From: Pseudomonas sp. WS 5079
GTDB lineage: Bacteria > Pseudomonadota > Gammaproteobacteria > Pseudomonadales > Pseudomonadaceae
Length of the DNA stretch: 64,000 nt
Assembly: GCF_012985465.1 (NCBI RefSeq)
Contig: NZ_JAAQWN010000001.1
Coordinates: 62,001-126,000, forward strand
Reading direction: 5' to 3'
Shown here: in pieces, positions 1 to 8,670 of the stretch
Layout: each line of letters starts with the position of its first letter
How positions within the stretch are numbered: the stretch's first letter is position 1
The notes under the pieces: model-generated
Told to the model about the DNA's origin: nothing
The model's database searches: none
What the model saw: only the letters and a program-made list of their open reading frames with translations
Position numbers and translations under genes: made by a program

Positions 1-79
1 GGCTGAACGATATGCCCTTGATAATCGGCGTGTGGCCAAACTGTACCCGCAGGTCTTGTACCTCCACTAACGTACTCAT
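1..79 (-). CDS. ABC transporter ATP-binding protein (5'-end fragment)
   Basis: Only the first 26 codons lie in the window; the gene runs off the left edge. The reading begins MSTLVEVQDLRVQFGH and continues into IIKGISF, the usual first strand and A-loop region of dipeptide/nickel-type ABC ATPases. The ATG overlaps the TGA of the upstream permease in an ATGA arrangement, which implies translational coupling. It is the last gene visible of the organosulfur-type operon and should power the two permeases. Walker motifs are outside the window, so the family call rests on context and the N-terminus. Confidence 0.8.
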   Translation of the reverse strand, partial: MSTLVEVQDLRVQFGHTPIIKGISFS

Positions 80-927
80 CGGGATTTACCCTCGCTGCGC
101 GCCAGCCAGTCCCGGCCAAGGGCGGTGATCGACACCACCGTCAGGATGATCGCCACACTCGGCCAGGCCACCAGCCACCAGGCATTGGCCAGGTAGTTGC
201 GGCCCATGGCGAGCATCGAACCCCATTCCGGCGCGGGCGGCGAGGCGCCAAAGCCGAGGAAGCTCAGCGCCGCGCCGGTGATGATGTTGTGGCCGATGCC
301 AATGGTGGCGAGGATCAGGATCGGCTTGATCGCATTGGGTAGCACATGCCGCAACACCACGGCTGCGCGATGCCGGCCGAGGGTGGTAGCGGCTTCGACG
401 TAGGGTGCATCGCGCACCACCAGGGTCTGCGCGCGCACCATTCGCGCAAAGCGCGGGATGCTTGCCACGCCCACTGCAATCAGGGTGATCCACAGGCCCT
501 GGCCCCAGAACGTGATGATCACCAGGGCCAACAGCAGGTCGGGAAAGGCCAGCAAAACGTCGATCAGGCGCATGATCGCACCATCTACCAGGCGCGGGCC
601 GAGGCCGGCCGCCAAGCCGAGGATGATCCCGGCGCCCAGGCCGATGGCCGTGGACACCAGGCCCATCAACAGTGAAGGGCGCACCCCGTGGATCAAGCGG
701 GCGAGTACATCGCGCCCGTTTTCATCGGTGCCCAGCCAGTGGCTGGCGCTGGGTGGCAGGTAGGCGTTGCGGGCGGCGGCGGCCAGGGGGTCGACGCCGG
801 TCAGCCAATGCGGCACGAGCGCCGCGATCAACAAGCCGATCACAAACAGCCAGGCCAGTGACAGGCCGGGGCGAAAGGTGCTCGGCAGCGCCAAGGGCAA
901 GCGCCAGGGCAGGGTATAGGTGCTCAT
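76..927 (-). CDS. ABC transporter permease, DppC/OppC type
   Basis: A 283-residue inner-membrane permease of the dipeptide/oligopeptide/nickel class. It has a first membrane span near residues 22-42, the DppC N-terminal motif region (GTDENGRDVLARLIHG, about residues 66-81), and further spans up to the C-terminus. The EAA-type loop that contacts the ATPase is visible (EAATTLGRHRAAVVLRHVLPNA, roughly 178-199). It overlaps the downstream ATPase by 4 bp and the upstream monooxygenase by 4 bp, so it is firmly inside the operon. With the second permease at 3687-4610 and the lipoprotein at 4607-6319 it completes an importer. Because the genes between are flavin oxidoreductases, the substrate is more likely an organosulfur compound than a peptide; that is inference from context. 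Confidence 0.92.
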   Translation of the reverse strand: MSTYTLPWRLPLALPSTFRPGLSLAWLFVIGLLIAALVPHWLTGVDPLAAAARNAYLPPSASHWLGTDENGRDVLARLIHGVRPSLLMGLVSTAIGLGAGIILGLAAGLGPRLVDGAIMRLIDVLLAFPDLLLALVIITFWGQGLWITLIAVGVASIPRFARMVRAQTLVVRDAPYVEAATTLGRHRAAVVLRHVLPNAIKPILILATIGIGHNIITGAALSFLGFGASPPAPEWGSMLAMGRNYLANAWWLVAWPSVAIILTVVSITALGRDWLARSEGKSR

Positions 928-2252
928 GCCCGGCTCCTCGCATACTGACTCTGTGGGTACGGCAACCCCAAGTGCTCACGCAGCGTGCTGCCACTGTACT
1001 CATGGCGAAATACCCCGCGCTTGCGCAGCAGCGGCACCACTTCATCGACAAATACCTCGACCCCCGAGGGAAACATGTCCGGCATGATGTTGAAGCCATC
1101 GGCGGCGCCCGCGAGGAACCAGTGTTCGAGGGTGTCGGCCACCTGTTCCGGGGTGCCCACCAGCAGGCGATGGCCGACCAGGATGCGCCGCGACAGTTCG
1201 CGCACCGTCAGGCCTTCGCGGCGGGCCAGGTTGAGTTGGGCTTCGAGAAACCCCTGGGAGCCTTTCTCATAGGTGCCCACTTCACCGATCCGCGCCCACG
1301 GCAGCGGCGCATCCAACTGCAGTTCCTCGGCGGGGATGCCGATCCGCGCGGCCACTTGCTGAATCAGGCCATGTTCGCCGTGGTAGGCATTGAGTTGATC
1401 AAAGCGCGCATGGGCTTCGGCCTCGCTGCTGCCGATCACCGTGGACAGGCCCGGCATGATTTTCAGGTGCTCGGGGTTGCGCCCCCATTGGCGCGCGCGC
1501 TGCTTCATATCGCGGTAGAAGTACTGGCCATCTTCCAGGCTGGTCTGGGTGGTGAAAATCGCATCGGCATACCGCGAACCCAGGGCCTTGCCACCCTCCG
1601 ATGAGCCCGCCTGCACCAGCACCGGCCGGCCCTGGGGCGAGCGGGGCAGGTTCAGCGGGCCCTTGATGGAAAAATGCCGGCCGACAAAGTCCTGGCTGTG
1701 GATCTTGTCGGGATGTGCGTAGCGGCCGTTGCCGGCATCGCCGATGATCGCGTCGTCTTCCCAGCTGTCCCAGAGCTTGCACGCGATGTCGATGAATTCT
1801 TCGGCGCGGGCGTAGCGCTCCCCGTGTTGCAACTGGTTGGCCAGGCCGAAATTCTGCGCGGCGGCGTCAGTGGCGTTGGTCACCACGTTCCAGGCTGCGC
1901 GGCCGCCGCTGATATGGTCCAGGGAGGCGAAGCGCCGCGCCAGGTTGTAGGGGTCGTTGTAGGTGCTGGAGGCGGTGGCGATCACCCCGATGTGCTGCGT
2001 GGCCAGGGCCACGGCGGTCAGCAGGAGGGTCGGTTCCAGGCGGCCTACCGGTTGCGTGGCCACATCGCCCGCCAGGGCCGGGCCGTCGGCGAGGAAGATC
2101 GCATCCAGGCAGCCACGTTCCGAGATGCGCGCGATAGTGCGGTAGTACTCCACATCCAGGTAGGCATCGGCCGGCACTTCGCCGACGCGCCAGGCCGCCG
2201 CGTGGGCGCCGAAACCGAGGATGTTCATGCCAATGCTCATGTGCTTTTTCAT
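924..2252 (-). CDS. LLM-class flavin-dependent monooxygenase (NtaA/SnaA/DszA family)
   Basis: A 442-residue cytoplasmic FMNH2-dependent monooxygenase of the bacterial luciferase superfamily. Family features are the start MNILGFGAHAAAWR, the FLADGPAL strand, the SGGRAAWNVVTN segment (phosphate/flavin-binding region, about residues 134-146), QAGSSEGG (about 215-222) and the C-terminal LVGTPEQVAD motif typical of NtaA/SnaA/DszA enzymes. Such enzymes oxidise sulfones, sulfonates, dibenzothiophene sulfone or aminopolycarboxylates and need a separate NAD(P)H:flavin reductase, which is not in the window. It is 14 bp downstream of the SfnB/DszC-like gene and overlaps the next permease by 4 bp. A role in C-S bond cleavage is inferred from family and neighbours; the substrate cannot be read from sequence. 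Confidence 0.9.
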   Translation of the reverse strand: MKKHMSIGMNILGFGAHAAAWRVGEVPADAYLDVEYYRTIARISERGCLDAIFLADGPALAGDVATQPVGRLEPTLLLTAVALATQHIGVIATASSTYNDPYNLARRFASLDHISGGRAAWNVVTNATDAAAQNFGLANQLQHGERYARAEEFIDIACKLWDSWEDDAIIGDAGNGRYAHPDKIHSQDFVGRHFSIKGPLNLPRSPQGRPVLVQAGSSEGGKALGSRYADAIFTTQTSLEDGQYFYRDMKQRARQWGRNPEHLKIMPGLSTVIGSSEAEAHARFDQLNAYHGEHGLIQQVAARIGIPAEELQLDAPLPWARIGEVGTYEKGSQGFLEAQLNLARREGLTVRELSRRILVGHRLLVGTPEQVADTLEHWFLAGAADGFNIMPDMFPSGVEVFVDEVVPLLRKRGVFRHEYSGSTLREHLGLPYPQSQYARSRA

Positions 2253-2266
2253 GCAGGTTCCTGGGG

Positions 2267-3508
2267 TTAGACGGCGCTGGCTTCATCGCGGGCGCTGGCA
2301 TGCTCGGGGTGGTCGGCCACGGCCTGTTCCTGGGCGGCGCGCCAGGCGGCAGCGGGGCTGACATCGTTGAGGTAGAAGTCGCCCAGGGCCCGCTCGCGGT
2401 AGATCGCCGGGTTGTGCGAGGCCAGGGTGCGGGCATTGCGCCAATGCCGGTCTAGGCGGCGCACCTGGCTGGTGGCCGAGGCGCCGCCCACTTCGAACAG
2501 CAGGCTGGTGGCCTCCAGCACCAGCGGCAGGATCACTTGCTGTGCCTGGTAGGTGCGCACATCCGCATCGACGTATTGCGCCTCGCTGATGGAGCCGTCG
2601 AGCACCCCCTCATGGGTGCTTTGCAGCACCTGCGCGGTGGCCTGTACCAGGCTGTCGGCGGCATAGGACAGGCTCGACAGCTTGCCGATCACCCGCTGCA
2701 CCAGCGGGTCCAGGCGCGGGCTGGATTGCCCGGGGATGCCAAACGCGCGGGTGCGGCCCTGGACAAAATCGACGGCGTCGCGCAACGCGGCGCGGGCGAT
2801 CCCGGCCAGGGTCGCGAGGTGGAACAGCTGGTAAAACGCCGAGATATACGACTCGGCGCGCAGCTCGCCGGGCTTGAAGCGCCGCAGTACCTGATGCTCG
2901 GGCACCGCCACCTGCTCAAAGCGCGTGGTGCCGCTACCGCTCAGGCGCTGGCCAAAACCGTCCCAGTCATCCACGCGGGTCACGCCGGGCGCATCGGTGG
3001 GCACCACCACGCTGATAAAGTCGGGCCCGTCGGCGGCGGCCACGGCGATCCAGTCGGCATACAAGGTGCCGGTGCAGTAGTACTTCTGGCCGTCCAGTTG
3101 CCAGCCTTCGGCGGTGGGTTTGAGCGTCACCGAGTTGGTGGTGGTGTCACTGCGCTCGGCCATGGCTGCGCCCCACAATTGCCCGGCGACCACCTTGGGG
3201 AACCAGTACGCCTGGGACTCGGGGTCCTGGCTCACCAGCCGGCCCTCGACGAAGCCAAAATGCGCGCGCACGATTTGTGGCAGGTTCGAGTCGGCGCTGC
3301 CCAACTCGATCAGCAGGGCGAACAACTCCGGCAGGCTGGCGCCCAGGCCGCCCTGGCTGCGGGGCACGCGCAGGGCACCGAAACCTGCGGTTTTCAGCCA
3401 ATCGACGGCGTCGAAGGCCAGGGTGCGTTCTTGCTCGCGTTGCACCGCGCCCTGGGCAATACGCTGGAAAACCGGGGCGAAGCGTTCGTGCAGTGGGGTG
3501 TCGCTCAT
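2267..3508 (-). CDS. Acyl-CoA dehydrogenase-fold flavoprotein, SfnB/DszC-like
   Basis: A 413-residue protein with the acyl-CoA dehydrogenase fold. The ATG at 3508 is preceded by AAGGAA at good spacing; an in-frame start 16 codons upstream lacks a ribosome site. The motif WGAAMAERSDTTTN (residues about 115-128) occupies the flavin/substrate region, and the C-terminal helical domain includes EVGGASATSQVRRLDRHWRNARTLASHN, typical of SfnB/DszC-type monooxygenases rather than beta-oxidation enzymes, which carry a catalytic Glu near the C-terminus. DszC and SfnB relatives use reduced flavin to oxidise sulfur compounds, in keeping with the LLM enzyme next door. It is separated from the permease upstream by 178 bp holding a REP pair. 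Confidence 0.85.
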   Translation of the reverse strand: MSDTPLHERFAPVFQRIAQGAVQREQERTLAFDAVDWLKTAGFGALRVPRSQGGLGASLPELFALLIELGSADSNLPQIVRAHFGFVEGRLVSQDPESQAYWFPKVVAGQLWGAAMAERSDTTTNSVTLKPTAEGWQLDGQKYYCTGTLYADWIAVAAADGPDFISVVVPTDAPGVTRVDDWDGFGQRLSGSGTTRFEQVAVPEHQVLRRFKPGELRAESYISAFYQLFHLATLAGIARAALRDAVDFVQGRTRAFGIPGQSSPRLDPLVQRVIGKLSSLSYAADSLVQATAQVLQSTHEGVLDGSISEAQYVDADVRTYQAQQVILPLVLEATSLLFEVGGASATSQVRRLDRHWRNARTLASHNPAIYRERALGDFYLNDVSPAAAWRAAQEQAVADHPEHASARDEASAV

Positions 3509-3556
3509 GTTCGATTCCTTACTTGAATACAGTATCTGAAGCTGTCGGTGATCCAC

Positions 3557-3662
3557 TGTAGGAGCGGGCTTGCCCGCGATAGCGGAGGGTCAGTTGATAA
3601 ATAGTTGACTGATACACCGTCATCGCGGGCAAGCCCGCTCCCACACAAGCCCGCTCCCACAT
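3557..3662. repeat. REP palindrome pair inside the operon
   Basis: Two inverted copies of the P. fluorescens-type REP sequence: the left arm carries GGAGCGGGCTTGCCCGCGAT (3561-3580), the right arm ATCGCGGGCAAGCCCGCTCC (3622-3641), followed by an extra half copy (AAGCCCGCTCCCAC). It sits between the permease stop (3687) and the start of the SfnB-like gene (3508). When transcribed it can fold into a strong hairpin, so it may lower expression or stabilise the upstream half of the message. Confidence 0.9.
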
Positions 3663-3686
3663 AAAGCAGCCTGTGTGAATCAGCCG

Positions 3687-4610
3687 TCATCGCGGTTTAA
3701 CCCGTGGATCAATCAACCCGTTGAGTACATCCACCAACAGGTTCACCACCACATAAACCAGTGCCGCCAACAAGGTGATCCCCAGCACCACCGGCGCATC
3801 CTTGGCCACGGCTGCATCAAGCATCATTCGCCCGATACCCTGGCGGGCGAACAGCATTTCCGTGACCACCGCACCCCCCAGCAGGCTGGCGAAGATGAAC
3901 CCGGACAAGGTCACCAGCGGCACCAGCGCATGGCGCAATGCGTGGCGCAGGCGCACGGCGGTCTGCGACAGGCCGCGGGCACGGGCCATGGCGATAAAGG
4001 GTTGTTCGAGGATGTCTTCCAGTTCCTGGCGCAGTACCTGGCTGAGCATCCCGGCAATCGGCAGGGCCAGGGCCAGGGTCGGCAGGATCAGGGTTTGCCA
4101 GCCGTTGGAGCCGGCTGGCGGCAACACCGGCCACTGGAACGAAAACACCAGCAACAGCAAAATCCCCAGCACGAATGACGGCGATGACGACAGCACCAGC
4201 TCGCTGGCCGACGCCACGCGACGCACCCAGGGATTGCGCTTGGCGGTAAGCACGGCGCTGGCCAGCGCCAGGCCGATAGCCAGCAGGGCGGCACTCAGGG
4301 CCAGTTGCAGCGTCGCGCCAATCTGCTTGCCGATGGCCTCGGTGACGGGAATGCGCAAGCGGTACGACTCGCCGAAATCACCGTGGGCGATCCGCCCCAC
4401 ATAGCGCCCGTATTGCACCCACAACGGTTGGTCAAAGCCGTATTCCTCGCGGACCTGTGCCAGTTGCTGCGGGGTGGGGATGGCGTCCGGCCCGCCGAGA
4501 ATCGCCAGCACCGGGTCGCCGGCACTGAAATGGATGGCAACGAAGGTCAGGGTGGCCGCGCCCCACAGCACGCCCACACCGGCCAGTAGTCGAGCGGCAA
4601 GACGTTTCAT
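3687..4610 (-). CDS. ABC transporter permease, DppB/OppB type
   Basis: A 307-residue inner-membrane permease. The N-terminus RLLAGVGVLWGAATLTFVAIHFSAGDPVLAILGG is the characteristic DppB opening with the conserved GDP turn, followed by a periplasmic loop ending in YGFDQPLWVQYGRYVGRIAHGDFGESYR, which is diagnostic of this family. The EAA loop (ARARGLSQTAVRLRHALRHALVPLV) is near residues 210-235. The start codon overlaps the stop of the binding protein by 4 bp. It pairs with the DppC-type permease at 76-927; the two are separated by the two oxidoreductase genes, an unusual interleaving of transport and catabolic genes. Confidence 0.93.
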   Translation of the reverse strand: MKRLAARLLAGVGVLWGAATLTFVAIHFSAGDPVLAILGGPDAIPTPQQLAQVREEYGFDQPLWVQYGRYVGRIAHGDFGESYRLRIPVTEAIGKQIGATLQLALSAALLAIGLALASAVLTAKRNPWVRRVASASELVLSSSPSFVLGILLLLVFSFQWPVLPPAGSNGWQTLILPTLALALPIAGMLSQVLRQELEDILEQPFIAMARARGLSQTAVRLRHALRHALVPLVTLSGFIFASLLGGAVVTEMLFARQGIGRMMLDAAVAKDAPVVLGITLLAALVYVVVNLLVDVLNGLIDPRVKPR

Positions 4611-6319
4611 GGTGCCTCCTGGTCCAGCCAGACGCTGGTAAAAAATGGGGTGTTGTGCACGGTGTCGAAAATCAAGCCCTTGACCGCCGTGCGATAGGCA
4701 ATCAGCACCTGGCTCTCGAAGTCCGGCACCGCCGGCACCACTTCGGTCAGGCGTTGTTGCGCGGCGCTGTACAGGGCTTGCAGTTGCACCGGGTCATGGG
4801 AGCGGCGGGCGTCGCTGAGCAACTGATCCAGGCGCGGGTCGCTGAGGTTGCTGAGGTTGTTGCCGCTTTTGCTTGGCGAGGCGCGCGAGTCGCTGTGGTA
4901 GAGGATGTACAGGCCGTCGGGGGTGTTGGTGTGCCAATAGCCGCCGCCGATGGCGTCGTAGTTGCCCGCCGTGCGGCGGTCGGTGAGCTGGGCCAGGGGC
5001 ATCATTTCGATGATGAACTGCATGCCGACTTTCTTGGCATCCGCCTGCACCGCCACCGCGACGCTGCTGGGGAACGGCGGGCTTTCAAAACCCAGCAAGT
5101 GCGCCGACAGGCGCCGGCCGTCCTTGACCCGATAGCCCTCGGCATCGCGTTGGGTCCAGCCGGCGTCGTCCAGCTGGCGGTTGGCGGCGTCGACGTCGTA
5201 TTTCAATACGTCGCGGTAGGACGGGTCATAGAACGGCGTGTTCACCGCCAGGTAATCGCTTTTGGGCAAGAACTCACCGAACCCGGCAATCCAGGCCAGG
5301 CCGTCACGGTCGATGGCCTGGGCGATGGCCTTGCGCACCCGTACATCGTCGAATGGAAAGCGCAGGGTATTGAACGTGAGGCTGCGGTAAGGGCTGGCCA
5401 TGCGGATCCGGTTGCGCACCACCAGGTTCTGCGAAGCACGCATCGCCGCGGTATTTTGCGCCGGTGCATCCAGGGTGAAGTCCGAGCGTTTGGATTGCAG
5501 GGTGCTGTAGCGGGTCATGGCCTCGGGGACGATGCTCAGCTCGATACGGTCCAGGTAGGCCGGGCCGATGTGCCGGGTCACCGGCGGTGCCCAGTGGTAA
5601 TCGGCGCGCTTGATAAAGGTCGCGCCTTGTTCGCGGGTATAGCTTTGCAGCACGAACGGCCCGGATCCGATGGGGTGCTCGGCGATGCTCTTGGGCGCTT
5701 CGCGGATCTGTTTGGGCGAGACCATGCTCAGCCACGACTGCGCCAGCACATACAAAAACGGCGAGTAAGGCTCGCGCAGGTGCGCCTCAAAGGTGTAGTC
5801 GTCGATGATCCGGCCATCGACGTAGGGCGCGATGTACGCCGCCGCCAGCGGTGATTTGGTGGCCGGGTCGCGCATATGTTCCAGGTTGGCCCGCAGCGCC
5901 TGGGCGTTGAATTTTTCGCCGTCGCTGAAGGTCACGTCGTCGCGCAAATGGAAGGTGTAGGTCTTGCCATCCTCTGAGACGTCCCAGGACTTGGCCAGCC
6001 AGGGCGAGAGCTTGCCGTTTTCGTCCTGGTACAGCAGGCAGTCGTAGACGATGCGCGCCAGCCATTGCACGTTGCCGTGGTAGCTGGAATGCACATCGAA
6101 GGTGCCGGTATCCAGCGCGGCTGACACGCGCAAGGTGCCGCCCGACGTGCCCTGGCGGGTTTCGTGGTAGTCGCTGGGGTCGTAGCTGAGCAGGCCCTGG
6201 GCGTCCAGGTGGCCGTCCACCCGCTGCACCGAGCTGGGCGGTGGGGCGTCCGGCGAGCAGGCGCCCACCAGCAGCAACCCCAGGAGCAGGGCGTACCTGC
6301 TCCAGTGATTGATCGGCAT
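4607..6319 (-). CDS. ABC transporter substrate-binding lipoprotein (peptide/nickel type)
   Basis: A 570-residue solute-binding protein of family SBP_bac_5. The ATG at 6319 gives a clean lipoprotein signal (hydrophobic residues 9-19, lipobox VGAC with the acylated Cys21); the 33-codon longer reading has no signal character. The family signature spans LSPWLAKSWDVSEDGKTYTFHLRDDVTFSDGEKFNAQ around residues 110-145. It should capture the ligand in the periplasm for the adjacent permeases. It begins 16 bp after the TonB-receptor stop and overlaps the next permease by 4 bp. Members of this family bind peptides, nickel or varied small molecules; here an organosulfur ligand is inferred from the operon. 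Confidence 0.93.
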   Translation of the reverse strand: MPINHWSRYALLLGLLLVGACSPDAPPPSSVQRVDGHLDAQGLLSYDPSDYHETRQGTSGGTLRVSAALDTGTFDVHSSYHGNVQWLARIVYDCLLYQDENGKLSPWLAKSWDVSEDGKTYTFHLRDDVTFSDGEKFNAQALRANLEHMRDPATKSPLAAAYIAPYVDGRIIDDYTFEAHLREPYSPFLYVLAQSWLSMVSPKQIREAPKSIAEHPIGSGPFVLQSYTREQGATFIKRADYHWAPPVTRHIGPAYLDRIELSIVPEAMTRYSTLQSKRSDFTLDAPAQNTAAMRASQNLVVRNRIRMASPYRSLTFNTLRFPFDDVRVRKAIAQAIDRDGLAWIAGFGEFLPKSDYLAVNTPFYDPSYRDVLKYDVDAANRQLDDAGWTQRDAEGYRVKDGRRLSAHLLGFESPPFPSSVAVAVQADAKKVGMQFIIEMMPLAQLTDRRTAGNYDAIGGGYWHTNTPDGLYILYHSDSRASPSKSGNNLSNLSDPRLDQLLSDARRSHDPVQLQALYSAAQQRLTEVVPAVPDFESQVLIAYRTAVKGLIFDTVHNTPFFTSVWLDQEAP

Positions 6320-6335
6320 CGTGAAGGCTCCCACC

Positions 6336-8465
6336 TTAGAAGTTGAACGCCACGCCGGTGAATGCGCCAAAGCCGTCCCCCGGATACAGCGCGGCAACGT
6401 CCTTGCCCTGGGCGTCATAGATCGGCTGGATGGCGGTGACGTAGTTCTGGTCGGTGAGGTTTTTCACGTCCAGGTACACCTGCCATTTCTTGCTCGGGGC
6501 CTCATACCCCAGCTTGGCGCCGAAAATCGTGTAGGAGGGCGCATACAGGGTGTTGGCGTAGTCCACGGCGGTACTCGATACCGAGCGCACATTGACCCCG
6601 GCGTAGAACCCGTCCGGATGGTGGTATTGCAGCTCGGCCTGGTACACGTGCTTGGGCAGCCCCGGCAGCTCGTTGGAGCCAAAGCGCGCGTCGTTGCGGT
6701 AGTAGAAGTCGTTGAGGGTGTAGGCCTGGCGCAGGCTGACGGTTTCGCCGCGCGCGCTTTGCCACAGCGCGGTATCCAGGCCGGCTTCGATGCCCTGGTG
6801 GATGGTCGGGCTGGCGTTGGACGTGGAGTTGACCGCCGCCGTGGTACGGGTGGCCGGAATCACTTCGACGGTGAGCAGTTCATCCTTGATCCACGAGCGG
6901 TACACCGCCAGGCTGCCATCGAAAATCCCGGCTTTGCCGCGCACGCCGAACTCAACGGTATTGGCCTTCTGCTCGGTGAGGGTCTTGGCGTAGTTGCTGG
7001 CCACCCCGGAGCCCGACGACGACCAACTGCTGGGCGGGTCGATGGAGCGGCTGACGTTGCCGAACACCTGGAAGTCCGGCGTGATCTCGTAGCGCAGGCC
7101 CAGGCGCGGCGCGACGTTCCAGCTGTCGTAGTCGTAGTGGTCCGGGTAGGGCGAGGTATTGGCGCGGTCCGAGTAGCGCACCTCGATATCGCGCTTGATC
7201 TGGCTCAACGACAGGCCGGTGGACAGCCACAGGCGGTCGGTCAGTTGCAGGTCATTGCCGGCGGCAAACACGCGGTCGAACGAGCCGGTGTAGCGTGCCT
7301 GTTTCTGCAAGGCGCCGTAGGTGCTGGAGGCCGGGTTGCCGTTGTAGGTCTTGACCCCGGCCTGCAGGTGCTGGGTGCTGGTCAGGCTCAGGGAGGTGTT
7401 GCTGGTGTGCCCCTGGATCTGGTCGCTGCGGTTATAGGTCAGCGACAGGTTCAGGTCGCGCCAGTCCCAGTAGTTGGGGTTGACCGTGCTCTTGCGGTAC
7501 AGCACCTGGGGATAGTTGTGATAGACCAGGCCAAAATCCAGGGTGGCGTCATCGTCGAAGGTATAGGTGGTCTTGCTGCCGACCCAGGTCGAACCACGCT
7601 TGGTCGAATCATCGCGGCTGGCCAGGGCCACCGGGTTGGTTTGCGACGAGTCGTGCTTGAGCTGGGCCTTGGTCAGGGTGCCGGAGCTTTCGTGATACTC
7701 CTCGCGGTAGCGTACGAACAGGCGGGTTTCCAGCTTGGGGTTGAAGCGGTAGCCGAAGTTGGTGACCACGCCCTTGGCCTTGGTGAAGGTCCAGTCCTGG
7801 TAACCGTCGCGTTCGGAGTTGCTCAGGCTGACGTAGTAGTCGCCGTTGTCCACCACGCCGCCGGTGCTCAGTTGTTGCTTGCGCCAGCCAAAACTGCCGG
7901 CCTCCAAGCGCACGTGATTGCCCGGCGCAGTCAGGCCGGAGTTGGTCACCATATTGATCGCGCCACCCAACGACAGCGCGCCGTACTGGAAGGCATTGGC
8001 CCCGCGCAGCACTTCGGTGTAGTCCAGGCCCTGGGTTTCCAGCAGCTCATACGGCGTGCCGCCGGAGCCGGTCAGGGCCAGGCCGTCGAACAGGAACTTG
8101 GTGCCTTCGCGAAAATACCCCGGCGAGGTATTGGCCCCGGAGCCACGGATGGAAATCTTGATTGCATCGTTGCCACCCGCCGACTGCGCATACACGCCGG
8201 GCTGATAGGCGAGGGTGTCTTCCAGTGTTGCCGAGCGGCCGCGTTCGACGTCAGCGGCCTTGACCAGGCTGACGCCGCCGGCCACCTCGTCGAGCTTGAG
8301 CTGGGCTTCTTCGCTGGCGGTGACCTTGCTGGCCTGCACCGTTACGGTCTGCAGGCGCGAATCTTCGGCGTGGGCCCATTGGGCGGCGAGGATCAAGGTT
8401 AGGGCGCTGACGGTTTTAAACGAACTGGAGGCGAGTGGCGGCAGAGGCCTTGAGATCAACTTCAA
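6336..8465 (-). CDS. TonB-dependent outer-membrane receptor
   Basis: A 709-residue outer-membrane transporter with a signal peptide (cleavage after AQWAHA, about residue 33), a plug domain (RSATLEDTLAYQPGV and IRGSGANTSPGYF, about 75-120) and a beta-barrel ending in a terminal phenylalanine (GVAFNF), as required for barrel assembly. The start is taken as TTG at 8465, with AGGGA about nine bases upstream; no in-frame ATG lies near the signal peptide, so the true start could be a codon or two away. It is the first gene of the operon and would deliver the substrate to the periplasmic lipoprotein. No Fur box is apparent in the leader; the promoter looks sigma-54 dependent. Confidence 0.93.
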   Translation of the reverse strand: MKLISRPLPPLASSSFKTVSALTLILAAQWAHAEDSRLQTVTVQASKVTASEEAQLKLDEVAGGVSLVKAADVERGRSATLEDTLAYQPGVYAQSAGGNDAIKISIRGSGANTSPGYFREGTKFLFDGLALTGSGGTPYELLETQGLDYTEVLRGANAFQYGALSLGGAINMVTNSGLTAPGNHVRLEAGSFGWRKQQLSTGGVVDNGDYYVSLSNSERDGYQDWTFTKAKGVVTNFGYRFNPKLETRLFVRYREEYHESSGTLTKAQLKHDSSQTNPVALASRDDSTKRGSTWVGSKTTYTFDDDATLDFGLVYHNYPQVLYRKSTVNPNYWDWRDLNLSLTYNRSDQIQGHTSNTSLSLTSTQHLQAGVKTYNGNPASSTYGALQKQARYTGSFDRVFAAGNDLQLTDRLWLSTGLSLSQIKRDIEVRYSDRANTSPYPDHYDYDSWNVAPRLGLRYEITPDFQVFGNVSRSIDPPSSWSSSGSGVASNYAKTLTEQKANTVEFGVRGKAGIFDGSLAVYRSWIKDELLTVEVIPATRTTAAVNSTSNASPTIHQGIEAGLDTALWQSARGETVSLRQAYTLNDFYYRNDARFGSNELPGLPKHVYQAELQYHHPDGFYAGVNVRSVSSTAVDYANTLYAPSYTIFGAKLGYEAPSKKWQVYLDVKNLTDQNYVTAIQPIYDAQGKDVAALYPGDGFGAFTGVAFNF

Positions 8466-8538
8466 TTGTGCATTCCCTGTGATTGGCTACGAGTGGAGGC
8501 GAGTTTCTATTCGTATAGTCAATCTCTGGCAGGGATAG

Positions 8539-8555
8539 AGCAGAAAGCATGCCAA
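8539..8555 (-). promoter_or_regulatory. Probable sigma-54 (-24/-12) promoter of the organosulfur operon
   Basis: On the minus strand the sequence reads TTGGCATGCTTTCTGCT, which matches the sigma-54 consensus TGGCAC-N5-TTGCW with the invariant GG and GC exactly 10 bases apart. It lies about 75 bp before the TonB-receptor start, giving a leader of roughly 60 bases. A short inverted repeat CTGTT-N8-AACAG at 8637-8654, about 85-100 bp upstream, could be part of an activator site. In P. putida, sulfone-utilisation genes (sfn) are driven by sigma-54 with the activator SfnR; applying this here is inference. Confidence 0.55.
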
Positions 8556-8670
8556 GCGCCAAAGCGGGTTTTTGCGGGGTATTTGGTTTTAATCAGCGGG
8601 TCTCTTATGCCAAAAAACCACACCTGTGTTGAACTGCTGTTGGATTTTGAACAGTGCCGAGGGGCCCGCG

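Noticed and set aside
6309-8402. Plus-strand open frame of about 700 codons opposite the TonB receptor
   Set aside because: The composition (Val, Gly, Ala, Gln, His) is that of a shadow of the receptor; no ribosome site or domain is seen.
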